A stretch of DNA of 64,000 nucleotides, taken from assembly GCF_048771995.1 (NCBI RefSeq), contig NC_133026.1, positions 149,877,001 to 149,941,000 of the forward strand, read 5' to 3'. The translations under genes and the position numbers were made by a program. Below the pieces are notes generated by a model, which was given only the letters and a program-made list of their open reading frames with translations, did not search any database and was not told the origin of the DNA. The stretch comes from Taeniopygia guttata. Lineage: Eukaryota > Chordata > Aves > Passeriformes > Estrildidae. Shown piece by piece: positions 43,796 to 53,964 of the stretch; within the stretch, counting starts at the first letter, position 1; every line of letters begins with the position of its first letter.

Positions 43796-44109
43796 TGAAG
43801 GACAAAGTGACAGTTCCCTCCTCACAGGATTTGCCTCCTACCTTGTTCAACACCCAGGTGTAGCCTGAGGTGGGCTCTGCTCCCCCTCTGCTCCTGGCTG
43901 GGTATTTTACTTGACCCCTGAACCATTAACATGTTTAATCTCCCACATCCTCTCGGTCCAGTGACATTCCCATCGAATGCAGAAGGACTCCAGAGGTCTC
44001 CAGCACATTCCCTGATCCCCAGCCCATGTCTGCAGTGCCTGCACAAGCACCACCAAGATGTTTCCAGCTGTCCTTATCTTCAGTGGGGAAGCTGCTGCCC
44101 TGCTCCTGT
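43796..44109. other. Intergenic, nothing recognised
   Basis: Slightly GC-richer; no feature supported. Confidence 0.45.
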
Positions 44110-44560
44110 TGACTCATGATTTATTAAGAGCTATTTATGCCACAGCCAATATTTCCTTCTGTTATCCCATCCATTTGTGATGTCCTCTGCATCTCCACTA
44201 CGTTGCTTTGATTTATGATTCATGTTATTTTATTTTCTTCGGGGCTCCGCTGTATTTATTTATGTTGCCCTGAAGAGCTGATTTTTCAAATGTACCAGTC
44301 CCAGAAACTTCATCGAGGCTCCCCCCTCCCTGCCTGCACACAAATAATCTCCTTCTTTTGAATAAGTCATTGCTATTTTAGAGAGGAATAAATTTTCACA
44401 AGAATTTTTCATATCAGACCCAGTGTGGGGTTCATTAATAAACATCTCTCACCTGTGAATGGGAAAGATTTAAGTTTCTGTGGTGTTCCTGTTAAAGGTC
44501 TAATTAAGATTTGATAAAAAATAAGTTGTTGCAATTAATGTCCTTCAGTGGGGGAAGGGA
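44110..44560. other. Candidate conserved non-coding element
   Basis: Repeat-free, with 'gactcatgatttattaagag' near 44111 (AP-1-like TGACTCA), 'gctttgatttatgattcatg' near 44205, 'ctaattaagatttgataaaa' near 44499 and scattered CpGs. Not proven conserved. Confidence 0.25.
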
Positions 44561-44920
44561 ATATGTTGTTATGTAATTTTATTAGACTAAAATACATTTA
44601 TAGAATTTGAAAAAATAAAAAGCCTTATTTCTGTTGTCCCACAGAATATGCAAAAATCCCTGCTCTCTGAGCTGGAAAGAAATTCTCGGACACTGAGACC
44701 TGAGAGGCAGCAAAGTCTCATTCCCTGGAGCCATTTCCAAGTTTATATCTGGACTATTTTGAATATTATAATCCACAGCACCCCTTTCCCTCCCTTTCCT
44801 TCAGCCCTGGGGGTGTTTCCACTCTGACTCCATCTGTCTCCTTTCCTTTTACACCACTTAAGAGCTGTTCTCTGGTTCCATCATCCTCTCAAGTGGCTTT
44901 GGCTCTGATGAGCAACTCAT
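44561..44920. other. Intergenic, nothing recognised
   Basis: AT-rich start, pyrimidine-rich 44780-44870. Confidence 0.45.
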
Positions 44921-45030
44921 AGAAGACTAGAATGGTTTGGTTGGAAGGAACCTTAAAAATCATCCAATTCCAACCCCTGTGCCATGGGCAGGGAGCAGTC
45001 CTTGTTATCCCAAGCCATCCAAGAAAACCA
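44921..45030 (-). mobile_element. CR1 LINE 3' terminus, class A
   Basis: 'gactagaatggtttggttgg', 'aaggaaccttaaaaatcatc' and 'gtgccatgggcagggagcag', then decays. Confidence 0.9.
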
Positions 45031-45115
45031 GAAAATTGAATTTCTGATGGATACAATCACTACTTGTCTTGTATTTCCGTGACTCTCCCTGGTTAAAACG
45101 CACTCCTGGTCCAAC

Positions 45116-45390
45116 ATAAGGAGGCAGGACATGGGGGAATGGCTTTAAACTGAAAGACCAGGTTTAGACTGAATATTAGGAAAAAATTCTTCCCTGGAAG
45201 GGTGGTGAAGCCCTGGAACAGGCTGCCCAGAAATGCTGTGGATACCTCATCCCTGGAAGTGTTCAAGGCCAGGTTGGATGGGATTGGATCAACCTGGGAT
45301 AGTGGAAGGTGTCCCTGCCCATGGCAAGGACCTGGAATGAGATGATCTGGAAGGTCCATTCCAATCCAAACCATTCTGGGATTCTATGGT
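45116..45390 (+). mobile_element. CR1 LINE 3' end, class A
   Basis: 'gcaggacatgggggaatggc', 'gtttagactgaatattagga', 'gtggtgaagccctggaacag', 'cctgcccatggcaaggacct' and 'ccattccaatccaaaccatt' with two tail units. Ends 8 bp before the solo LTR. Confidence 0.96.
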
Positions 45391-45398
45391 CTTGGTCC

Positions 45399-45857
45399 TG
45401 ATACCTTGTGAAGGCTGACCCAGGGCAGAGACCAGATGGAGCTAAAGAATAAGGTAGGGATTTATTAAAAGGCCTCAATGGATCCACCTTGGGCAGCACA
45501 AGAGCCCAGCCAGGGCTACACCCAAGATGGACCCAAAATGGTCACAAAATGGATGACTGTCATGGGGTCTCTAATTTTGATAAGTTTTTGTCCATTTGCA
45601 TATTGGAGTTAATTGTCCAGTTATAGCTTTAGCCCATGATGCCCCGTCCTTCTTGTTCTTCTCTCTTCAGTCCACCTTTGTTTATGCTCCTGGGCCTGAG
45701 ATTTGGATCATTTGTCCTTGGTGCCCAGCTGGAAAAGGAATTGTTTTGTCTCCCTGCTCTGTGAAGAGAGCTCACTGTCCCCTAATACAAAGCTCAGAAT
45801 TACACGCTAAAGCAGGACAGAACCTGAAAAATATAAAAGCTAAAACTTGAGGCATCA
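45399..45857 (-). mobile_element. Solo LTR of an endogenous retrovirus
   Basis: 459 bp. Plus-strand ends are TGATACCT (45399-45406) and AGGCATCA (45850-45857), an imperfect inverted terminal pair in TG...CA form. The 4-bp sequence GTCC flanks both sides (45395-45398 and 45858-45861) and is the apparent target-site duplication. On the minus strand AATAAA (plus 'tttatt', 45461-45466) is followed by ~62 bp of R/U5-like sequence to the end, and an octamer ATGCAAAT (plus 45594-45601) lies in the U3-like part. No internal coding region is present on either side, so it is a recombined solo copy. Assignment to an ERV class is not possible by eye. Confidence 0.85.
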
Positions 45858-46388
45858 GTCCCACAAATCCGTCCCACACCTGGAGTTGATTTTCTCTTTT
45901 TACCAACCACTGTAAACATCCCCTGACTCACTTGGACCACAAGTTCTCACTGCTTTGCCCCACTTTTTCTACTCCCACCAGTACAAAATAAGGTGTTATT
46001 TTAGTATTCTGCCCCACTGTTTGCTTTTCTTATGGCTTGAACTGACTTTGCCTCCTGAGCAGCTCAGCCATGCTCCAAATCTCTGGCCATCTCCCTGAAA
46101 ATCCTTGTTCATTCCCCTCACCTCCACAATGACAAATGATTGTGTCATCCTTCCACTCCAGGGTCCTGTTCCGAGTGACAACAAGTTTCTAATCTCACCC
46201 CATTGTTCATCTCTTTCTCCCCTTAATCTTCATCAGCTCTGTGTGTCAACAGCACTTGCTCAAAATCACTTATCACACACAAAATTTATTTAGAATTAAT
46301 CAGAGACAATTTGAGGTGTTTATTAAAGCAGCAACAATCTCAGCTTGACCTTGCGATAGGATTTGTGTTTCAAAGAAACAACTTTTTG

Positions 46389-46389
<1 letters not shown>
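45858..46389. other. Intergenic, nothing recognised
   Basis: No repeat recognised between the LTR and the poly(T). Confidence 0.5.

Positions 46390-46421
<32 letters not shown>
46390..46421 (+). repeat. Poly(T) run, 32 bp
   Basis: Uninterrupted T32, i.e. poly(A) on the minus strand. No retroposon body was recognised on its right. The duplicated unit begins 43 bp further on. Confidence 0.95.
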
Positions 46422-46424
<3 letters not shown>

Positions 46425-46463
46425 GCTTGATACTGAGTTGAAAAACTTCCATTAAGGAACTAA

Positions 46464-46730
46464 CAAAGGTGAAAGCTACTGCCAGAGAATAATTCTGCTT
46501 AATAGACTTGACATTTTCTCTAGGTTGTTTTTTTTTTTTGGGTTGTTTGAGAAAAAAAGCACACAAATTCTGCAGGAAATACCTGCCCTGGCTCTCTCAG
46601 AGCTGAGAAAGGGGCTTGTTGTGCTGGTTGCCTCCTCAAACCTCATCTCCTCAGACAGGTGGGAGAAGGGGCAAGACCCAGGTCATGCAGAAATGCTGTT
46701 GTTTTTCCTTCCTTGTTAAATCATTTTCAA
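46464..46730 (+). repeat. Dispersed duplication, copy 1 (267 bp)
   Basis: Matches 49321-49637 in the same orientation from 'caaaggtgaaagct' to 'ttcaa'. The right ~150 bp differ at only about three positions, so identity there is near 98%. The main difference is a T13 run here (about 46527-46539) versus a ~70-bp T/G-rich tract in copy 2. The 64-codon frame across copy 1 is not shared by copy 2 and is not a gene. Confidence 0.93.
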
Positions 46731-47974
46731 CTGAGAGAAAAAGATGGCTCTGAGGAGATTCTCTGGTACTGAGCAGAGTCTCTCTGGTACTGACTAGTTA
46801 AACTGGGATACTTTAACCAGGAGAAACATTCAGTTCTCCCGAGAGCAGAGAACCAGACTTTGCACATCTCCACTCGACTGTTAACCACTCAAATTAAAAA
46901 AAAAAAAATTAAAAGGGATTCCATAGGACAGTTCAGTAATTAGGGAACAGCTCCAGCTGTTGAGAAAGCCCTGCAACTGGCTCTGGATGTAATTCCCTCT
47001 GGAATTACAGCTGGATGCCTCAACTCAGTAGTCACAGTCAGCAGTTCTACTGTTCATGTTCATTTTGACCTGTTTTATTTACTAATCCTAAGCAATTCAG
47101 AGCTGTTACAGATTTGAATACCACCTCATATATTCTGATCAATTCTGATCCAATAATTTGTGGTCTATACATGTGGGGAAGATTCTGTGCCACGCTCCAA
47201 GGAAACCCAAATTTAAATCCCTGTTGATTCTGTCAGGAATGACTGACCGCTCCTTTTCCAACCTCAGCATCTGTACAGACCTGTCTTTCCAGGAGCACAG
47301 GAAGGCTTTCCAAGCATCTTGGCAGCTCCCTGCCAGCCAGAGAGGATTAAACATCTCTGCTGCTGTGAGAGCCTCAGAGCAGTCCCTCTCAAAATGAAGC
47401 AGCAGCTTGGGCAGAGCCACTGACCTCGTGCTTCCAAAGCCATTTCTCCGTTAATCAGCCTTGTCAAAGCCTGGCTCTCCCAGGGAGAAATCTCTCACTC
47501 CCTATCTCTCCACCTCCTCCATCCAAGGGTTCATTCCTTCTTCCATTCCAAGTCATGTTCATCAATCAAGAGGAGGAGGTGGATGCAAGCTCCTGATTAC
47601 TCGGGAGGCAGAAAATTAAGTCCCACCAAATCAGTACCCCAGAGAATATAAATCAAATCCTACAGGAACTCTTTTGACCTCCTAGCAGAGGGTTTTCCAA
47701 ACTCAGGGGTTTCTCCAGAGATATAAGATCCTTGGTTTAACTCAGAGCCTTGTAATAAAATGGAATTCTTCCAACTGAGAATATTTTTTTTCCTGTCTGA
47801 CTGCCTGGCTTAATGCTGAGTTTGTACAGCATCAGCAGTGGAGAGCAAAGTTAGGATATTTGTTCCTTGTGTTAGAAAGCTACTCCCAAAATACTCTTTT
47901 CTCCAAATTCCCAAGAGGTTTCATGATAAATGAGCATATTTGAGGCAAGTGAATAATTTTCTAGGTGAAAATTC
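46731..47974. other. Intergenic, nothing recognised
   Basis: Two 'tctctggtactga' copies near 46759 and 46782, and an A-run at 46896-46907. No exon. Confidence 0.5.
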
Positions 47975-48080
47975 TTATGGTAATTCTTGGGATTGTCCGA
48001 TACAAGGCCAAGAGCTTGGGCTCAATGATCCTTATGGGACCCTTCAAATTCAGGATATTTAATGATTCTACAGAATGATT
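47975..48080 (+). mobile_element. CR1 LINE 3' end, class C
   Basis: 'attcttgggattgtccgata', 'ggccaagagcttgggctcaa', 'tgatccttatgggacccttc' and 'aaattcaggatatttaatga'. Confidence 0.9.
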
Positions 48081-48499
48081 CCCTAACTCTTTCATTGTCC
48101 ATATTCAACCTTTTTCATCCATCTTTTTATTTCAAGCTGGACAAGAAATTGCATATTAAGATTACATTCAAGGAGAGAAAAAGCTGCATGGTGCAAGGAG
48201 ATGACAAAGAAGGAAAAAAGAAATTACCAACACTCACTTGAAAGTTTAAGTTTGTTGGAACAAAAAAATCCAGGAGAGTTAGTAAAATCCATGAGCGTGG
48301 TCACCTGTCTCCATAACACTATAAACATCTAATTAAAGCACGCAGAATGTGAGGAGGGTGACCCTGAAAATGTGTTCCATGCTGCAGCAGCTGCACAATG
48401 AGCACAGGGATGTGTGAACCAGTGGATTCCTCATGTTCCTCATCCAATGATGTGCCAAAAAATCCCTGGAAGCTCTGGGACCAGCTTCCTAACAAGCTC
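48081..48499. other. Intergenic, nothing recognised
   Basis: No supported feature. Confidence 0.45.
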
Positions 48500-48870
48500 C
48501 CTGCTCCGTTAAAATTGATTACACAGCAGAGTTTATAAATTAACCCATTAACATCATTTATTTGCCCACAAATACTCAGCTGGACCATGCAATTTAAAAG
48601 TTTGTGTGTGTGTGCAGTTATCTCAGTAAGAATTATACTTGAACGATCTCATTTGCATAAGTCAGAGATTGTAATGACTTACTCAACTAAGCATACCCAT
48701 GCAGTTAATTACTTTTTTCCAAATGAAATGCCAAAATTATTTCCCAGCAGAGAAAGGCAATTGCTCACCCAAAGCAGCACAGGATGCTGTCGGTTTTAAA
48801 ACAATTAATAAGAAATTAATTTTAGCAGGCGTCTGAGCCATAGTTAGGGAGCAATGAAAAGTTAAATGTT
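48500..48870. other. Candidate conserved non-coding element
   Basis: Repeat-free, AT-rich, with POU octamer ATTTGCAT at 48651-48658, TAATTA at 48706-48711, 'aacaattaataagaaattaa' near 48800, and isolated CpGs (cttgaacgatc, ctgtcggtt, caggcgtctg). A short (GT)n lies at 48603-48614. It sits between the two copies of the 46464/49321 duplication. Confidence 0.33.
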
Positions 48871-49169
48871 ACCAAGACCAGCAGCTCAATTGGAAAGTCC
48901 ATTTTCACTCAGGAATTCAGGAATGAAGAAACACATGGAGCTCCTCAGTCTTGAGGAGGTAGCAGTCCTGGGATGGTTAGAGGGGGGAAAAAAAGCTCCT
49001 GAGAGAGGAAAAGTCACCTTGGGAATCACTTGCGACTACAAACTTGGAAATCACCAAATAAAGGAAAATTCCTCCTGTTCCCACCTCATATTCCTACCAC
49101 ACAAGAGGAAGTAAGGAAGATTGCAGGGCTTGGAGAAGGTAAAATAAGATTAAAAAAAGCATGTCCTGG

Positions 49170-49291
49170 TTGGAAAAGTCCAGCTTAGATGGAACTCTGA
49201 GTAGCTTGTAGAAGGTGTCCCTGCCCATGGAGGTGTTGGAACTGGATTTTTTTAAAGGTCTCTTCCAACCCAAATCATTCAATGATTCTGA
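49170..49291 (+). mobile_element. CR1 LINE 3' terminus, class A
   Basis: 'ggaaaagtccagcttagatg', 'gtgtccctgcccatggaggt' and 'tctcttccaacccaaatcat', then an 'aatgattctgag' tail. Ends ~30 bp before duplication copy 2. Confidence 0.9.
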
Positions 49292-49320
49292 GACTAAAAT
49301 GACTAAAATTATGTCACAAG

Positions 49321-49637
49321 CAAAGGTGAAAGCTGCTGCCAGAGACTAATTCTGCTTAACAGACTTGGCATTTTATCTGGTTTTTTTTTGTTGTTGTTTG
49401 TTGGTTGGGTTTTTTTTTATTATTTTTTGGGGGGTTTTTTTTTTTGGGGTTGTTTGAGAAAAGAAGCACACAAATTATGTAAGAATTACCTGCCCTGGCT
49501 CTCTCAGAGCTGAGAAAGGGTCTTGTTGTGCTGGTTGCCTCCTCAAACCTCATCTCCTCAGACAGCTGGGAGAAGGGGCAAGACCCAGGTCATGCAGAAA
49601 TGCTGTTGTTTTTCCTTCCTTGTTAAATAATTTTCAA
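49321..49637 (+). repeat. Dispersed duplication, copy 2 (317 bp)
   Basis: Counterpart of 46464-46730, 2.86 kb downstream. Its T/G-rich insert (about 49379-49453) is longer. The 'ctgccctggctctctcagag', 'gttgcctcctcaaacctcat' and 'ggcaagacccaggtcatgca' blocks are identical in both copies. Confidence 0.93.
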
Positions 49638-50139
49638 AGCAAAGGGGATCATGTGACACTGCTGGTCTGGGACTGATAAATCTGGGACCTGGAGCCACCA
49701 TTGTTTACTAACTCAGATTTAGATGAAGTTTATTCTGAACTGGGATGGTCCAGAGTATCCTGGTGCCTGTCCAAGTGGGAATGTGACAGGAAGATGCCCG
49801 TGTGTTTGATCTGAGGAAAAAGCCAGTAAGATAAAGCCAAATATAAAAATTTACTGTCACATTCTCTGTGTGCATTCCTTCTGTGTGCCAGCCCTCCCAT
49901 ATCCCAGGGATTTTGGGCAGAACTCCTTAGGAATTACACAGCAGGTGGATATCTCCTACTTTTTCAGCCCAGAGATCATGGGCAGCTTGTCAGCATCCTG
50001 TGTTTTAAAGTTGCTTATAACTTCTGTCAGAATTCCAACAACATTCAAGATTTTCTATTTTAATCCGAAGTTAAAACTCATTAAATTAGCTTAAAAGCTG
50101 GCAAATATTTTTGAGCATGTTGATTTTCTGTGTCCTACT
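49638..50139. other. Intergenic, nothing recognised
   Basis: No supported feature. Confidence 0.5.
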
Positions 50140-50254
50140 CAAGCTCAGTTTGAGCAGCCCCATCTAGTGGAAGGAATCCCTGCCCGTGGCAGAAGAGTGG
50201 AATAAAATAATCCAGAACATTCCTTCCAGCCCAAACCACTCTAAAATTCTGTGA
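50140..50254 (+). mobile_element. CR1 LINE 3' terminus, class A
   Basis: 'ctcagtttgagcagccccat', 'tagtggaaggaatccctgcc' and 'ccttccagcccaaaccactc'. Diverged. Confidence 0.86.
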
Positions 50255-50258
50255 ACTA

Positions 50259-50275
50259 TTTTTTTTTTTTTTTTT
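50259..50275 (+). repeat. Poly(T) run, 17 bp
   Basis: T17 directly after the CR1 terminus. Confidence 0.95.
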
Positions 50276-51300
50276 GAAGCTACTTCAGATCCTGTATCAT
50301 CCCTGCAGCCTCTCTTGTCATTGCCTCGACCAGAACACATTTAAACCAAAGAAAATATTCACTTGTGCCCTGCAGGCACTGAGACACTTTGTGAGAGGAC
50401 TTTAAATGACAAGGAAAGTTTTCTACAGTGACTACAACTCCAGAAAAAAAAACCCTTGAGGGTGTGGGGGATGCACAGAGCACAGTCATCAGCATTAGAT
50501 GAAGAGCTTCAGCCACAACAAACTCCAACCAGGCTGCAAATTCTGTAACAGCAAAAGCTGAGTCTATTGTGATTTCTGTTGGCATAGATTTATTTTCCTG
50601 AACATCTCCGTTTGGACAAGATGGGGGTGAAACAGCTGATAAACACTGAGAACAAAGAGTTTCTCTGTGATCTGAAGGTCTTGCAGCTCCACTGCACCAG
50701 GGTATCAAAAACTCACAGTTTAGAGATGTGGGGCTGTGATTTCCTCTTTGCAAAGTGCTTCTCAAGTAGCCTGATTTGCTTTGCTTTTGATGCATGGATT
50801 ATCAGCTTAATTTCCATGCGGTTTTTTTAATCTGAAATTTAATTTAGAAGATTTCATGTGATTGTTGCAATTCGTTCTGCTGACTGCTCTCAGAACAACT
50901 TCTGCCTGCCAAAAATACATCTTCTCGCTTTTATCATGGAATTTAGAAAGATTCTTGCTACACCTTCCACTTCAGACACCTGTAAGACACAAAGGGCCCT
51001 TTTCCCCTTCTCTTCTGCGGCAGGAGGACTCCAGTGAAACTGGAAATGGTTTTCCCAAGAGTGATCCAATGGTGCCGTAGGACACAGAGATCTTTCTTTG
51101 GGACCTAAAACCATGACAGCAACCCTAAACCCATCCCAGCAGCATTAATTAATTCTCTGTAGAAAGAAAACTTTTTTGGGCCACCAAAATATTTATGGTT
51201 CTCAACACAGACTTTTGTTCTGATGAAAAACTCACAAGTCAGGATGCTTTCTATCGCACTCAATGTAGGGCCTGTGGTGAGTGGGAAACCACCCTTCTCT
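50276..51300. other. Intergenic, nothing recognised
   Basis: Contains a 171-codon minus-strand frame (50280-50795). It has no domain I know, ends against a poly(T) run and has a length expected a few times by chance in 64 kb, so it is not called. Confidence 0.5.
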
Positions 51301-51319
51301 TTTTCTTTCTTTCTTTCTC

Positions 51320-51410
<91 letters not shown>
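51301..51410 (+). repeat. (CTTT)n microsatellite, ~110 bp
   Basis: About 27 units, with one (TCTCTC) interruption near 51316-51322 and otherwise perfect to 51410. The poly-Lys/Glu/Arg and Phe/Leu/Ser frames across it are artefacts. Confidence 0.99.
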
Positions 51411-51548
51411 CAAAGGAAAAGAGTTCAAAGTATTAAAGTCCATTCTAAAGTTTTAAAATCCATACTAAAATATTTCTGCCATAGAGTCCCAAGCAAAAGC
51501 TGCAGCTGTAACAGCTGCTCTCTGGTATAAAGTCCTGAGCAGGTGGAG

Positions 51549-51798
51549 TCTTCTTCTTCTTCTTCTTCTTCTTCTTCTTCTTCTTCTTCTTCTTCTTCTT
51601 CTTCTTCTTCTTCTTCTTCTTCTCCTTCTGCTTCTTCTTCTTCTTCTTCTTCTTCATCTTCTTCTTCATCTTTGTCTTCTTCATCTTCTTCTTCTTCTCC
51701 TTCTGCTTCTTCTTCTTCTTCTTCTTCTTCATCTTCTTCTCCTTCTGCTTCTTCTTCTTCTTCATCTTCTTCTCCTTCTTCTTCTTCTTCTTCTTCTT
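51549..51798 (+). repeat. (CTT)n microsatellite, ~250 bp
   Basis: Long CTT array, pure for about the first 70 bp, then interrupted regularly by ctc, ctg and atc triplets (e.g. 'cttctccttctgcttc' more than once), suggesting higher-order duplication of ~60-bp blocks. Poly-Ser and poly-Lys frames are artefacts. The minus strand is an almost pure purine strand. Confidence 0.99.
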
Positions 51799-52320
51799 AC
51801 AGGGCATTTTATTAAAAAATGTTCAATCAGCTAAAACCACAATTCTTAAACATTCTTTCTAAACCAATCTAAACTTGATTCTAATGTACAAAAGTAGTAA
51901 AAAATGACACATATAGTATTATCTATTTCCACAAATATACTATCTGTTTTGCTACTTAAAATTTATGTGTGTAAGTTTATTTACATTAATAGTTCTATCT
52001 ATATATGCATATAGTTGTATCTATTCTATAAAGATGCAAAGTTACTATTTTTTTTTTAATGTCTGGAGCTAAATTACTGAACTTTAAACTAGGCCTTAGG
52101 GCCTTTACTAGCTAACACAGTTTCTCAAGGCACTTAAAAAGTATTTCTACTTCCTTAAAAGTATAACTTGCACTTACTTAAATCTTAAACCTATGCTTCT
52201 GCTTCATGTCTATGTGGCTAAATATACCTTAACTTCTCTAAAGGCTTTAATTCAACTCCTTCATTCATCTCTCTCTCTGTAAGGAACTCAGAGAGGTTTG
52301 CATTCCCATAATTTTGACAG
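51799..52320 (-). mobile_element. AT-rich LTR-like segment, unclassified
   Basis: ~520 bp, strongly AT-rich ('gttctatctatatatgcata' near 51992) with short related phrases: taaacattctttctaaacca, aatctaaacttgattct. On the minus strand an AATAAA lies at plus 'tttatt' (about 51809-51814). It has the texture of an avian ERV LTR, but no TG...CA ends or target duplication were found. Confidence 0.35.
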
Positions 52321-53499
52321 TAAATAACCTTTTCCTAATATCCAGTGCCAAGGCAGTGTCCAAACTGCCCAGAGTTGGATATTCCGAGGCATCATCCCCA
52401 GACCCATCAAACAAGGACAGCTACTTTTACTCAGCACTCAGAGAGCCTCATCCAGGACCAGGTTTTACCTGGCTTTGGAAACAGGAGAAAACATTTTGGG
52501 AATGCTGTTGCAACAAATTGTGGACTCAGGAGGAATATCTTTCATCCAGGCACCTCTGCAGTCTCAAAGTTCTTGTTTTGCATAGGAAAAAAAATATATA
52601 TCCTTGGAGTGAACAGAGTGATAAGTTTCAGTCTTAGAAAAAAATATATTTGAAGTTTATTGGCTATGCTATTTATTTAATGTACAAAACTTCTGGGAGA
52701 GAAAGGGTGCTCAGTTTCTTCAGGACCTTACACTTTTCTTAAACCAAATCGGGTAAAAATAGAAAATAACGAAAATGTCTGTGGATCAGTAATGCTCCGG
52801 TGCTTCAGAAGTGGGTGGGATCAAGTTGAATTTTCATTTTAAAACTTCTTTTTCCTTCTCAGCTTGTAACAAAACCTTTCTATTCTTTTGACATGCCTTT
52901 TTTTTTTTTCCTTCTTTTTACGAAACAGCCCTGCAAATGGAGTTTTAATATTTTCCATGGGCACAGCTCCACTGGGTGTTGAAGCACATAAAAAATCATC
53001 TTGCCCAATATCTTTCCACAGTGAATTATCTGCTTTTTCCCCACCTGCCTGACAAATCCACAAGTTTTCCTTTGTAAATAGGTTTTGCCAGGGGCTACTT
53101 CACACATCCCAAGCCCAGAGCTGCTGGGAGAATTTTGTCATCTCTTTAGGACAGACATGCCCACGTTGCTGAAAGAGGAAATCTTGTGCTGCAACATCCC
53201 CTCAAGTCAGTTTATTTAATGAAGTTTATTGTGAAAATTGCAACTTCTGTGGACGATAAACCCTGGATATTGTGGTAGTTAAGGTTTCACTGAAGTGAAG
53301 TCATGGAACAGCCTTACCTTCACCTTGAAGAGCTGCTGGAAACATTTATCACCTTTTGAGCAAAGCAGAGATTTCCTCGAGTTCCAGGGCAGCATCTCTC
53401 CCCTCAAGAGGAGAACTCCTGTCTCATCCTGTGCATGGATCCAATCAGCTAATGCTGCCTTCAATGGGAGGGAGCTGCTTTTAAAAATTAATCCATCCA
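52321..53499. other. Intergenic, nothing recognised
   Basis: T-run near 52899-52910. A possible minus-strand exon at 53318-53428 is treated under findings. Confidence 0.5.
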
Positions 53500-53700
53500 G
53501 CATTTTAATTTCGTGTGCAGATGCAAATTAGACTTTAATTGCTCACCAGCTCAACTGATCATCGAGATACCCATCAAATTTGCTGTACCAGGGAGGTACA
53601 AATGATCACAGAGTTGATCTGCGCCTCGTTTCTGTTAAGAGGAGATTAAATATTCTTCAGTGAAGTCATTTTTTGCTCGTCAGTCCCCCGGAGGGCTCTT
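53500..53700. other. Candidate conserved non-coding element
   Basis: Octamer ATGCAAAT at 53521-53528 followed by 'tagactttaattgctc', with 'caactgatcatcgagatacc' near 53554 and CpGs (ctgcgcctcgttt, tgctcgtcag). Repeat-free. Confidence 0.27.
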
Positions 53701-53831
53701 GCTGAGTCCTGCTCATTTAGACTCTTCCATATCACTTAACTCTTTGGATTCCCAGTGCAGGAAATAACCTGTGCTGGGTTTTCCAGTTGTAGGTGTTCAT
53801 TGGATTCCTGACATGTCTCTTCTTGGTCATA

Positions 53832-53964
53832 GGAACATGGAATATTTGAATTTTGGTTTGGGGACAGACCTTAAAGATAATTTAATTCCAACCCCCTGCC
53901 ATGGGCAGGGACACCTTCTGCTATCCCAGGTTGCTCAGAACTTCATTCAACCTGGCCTTGAAAA
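53832..53964 (-). mobile_element. CR1 LINE 3' end, class A
   Basis: 'aggaacatggaatatttgaa' (decayed tail), 'aattccaaccccctgccatg', 'ggcagggacaccttctgcta' and 'ttcattcaacctggccttga'. Confidence 0.93.

Noticed and set aside
46464..49637. Two LTRs of one provirus
   Set aside because: The 2.6 kb between the copies contains CR1 pieces and enhancer-like unique DNA, no retroviral coding sequence, and the copies lack TG...CA ends.
50280..50795. 171-codon minus-strand frame as a gene
   Set aside because: No recognisable motif; abuts a poly(T) run and a CR1 tail; chance length.
51445..51815. Poly-Lys and poly-Ser open frames
   Set aside because: Direct read-through of the CTT microsatellite.
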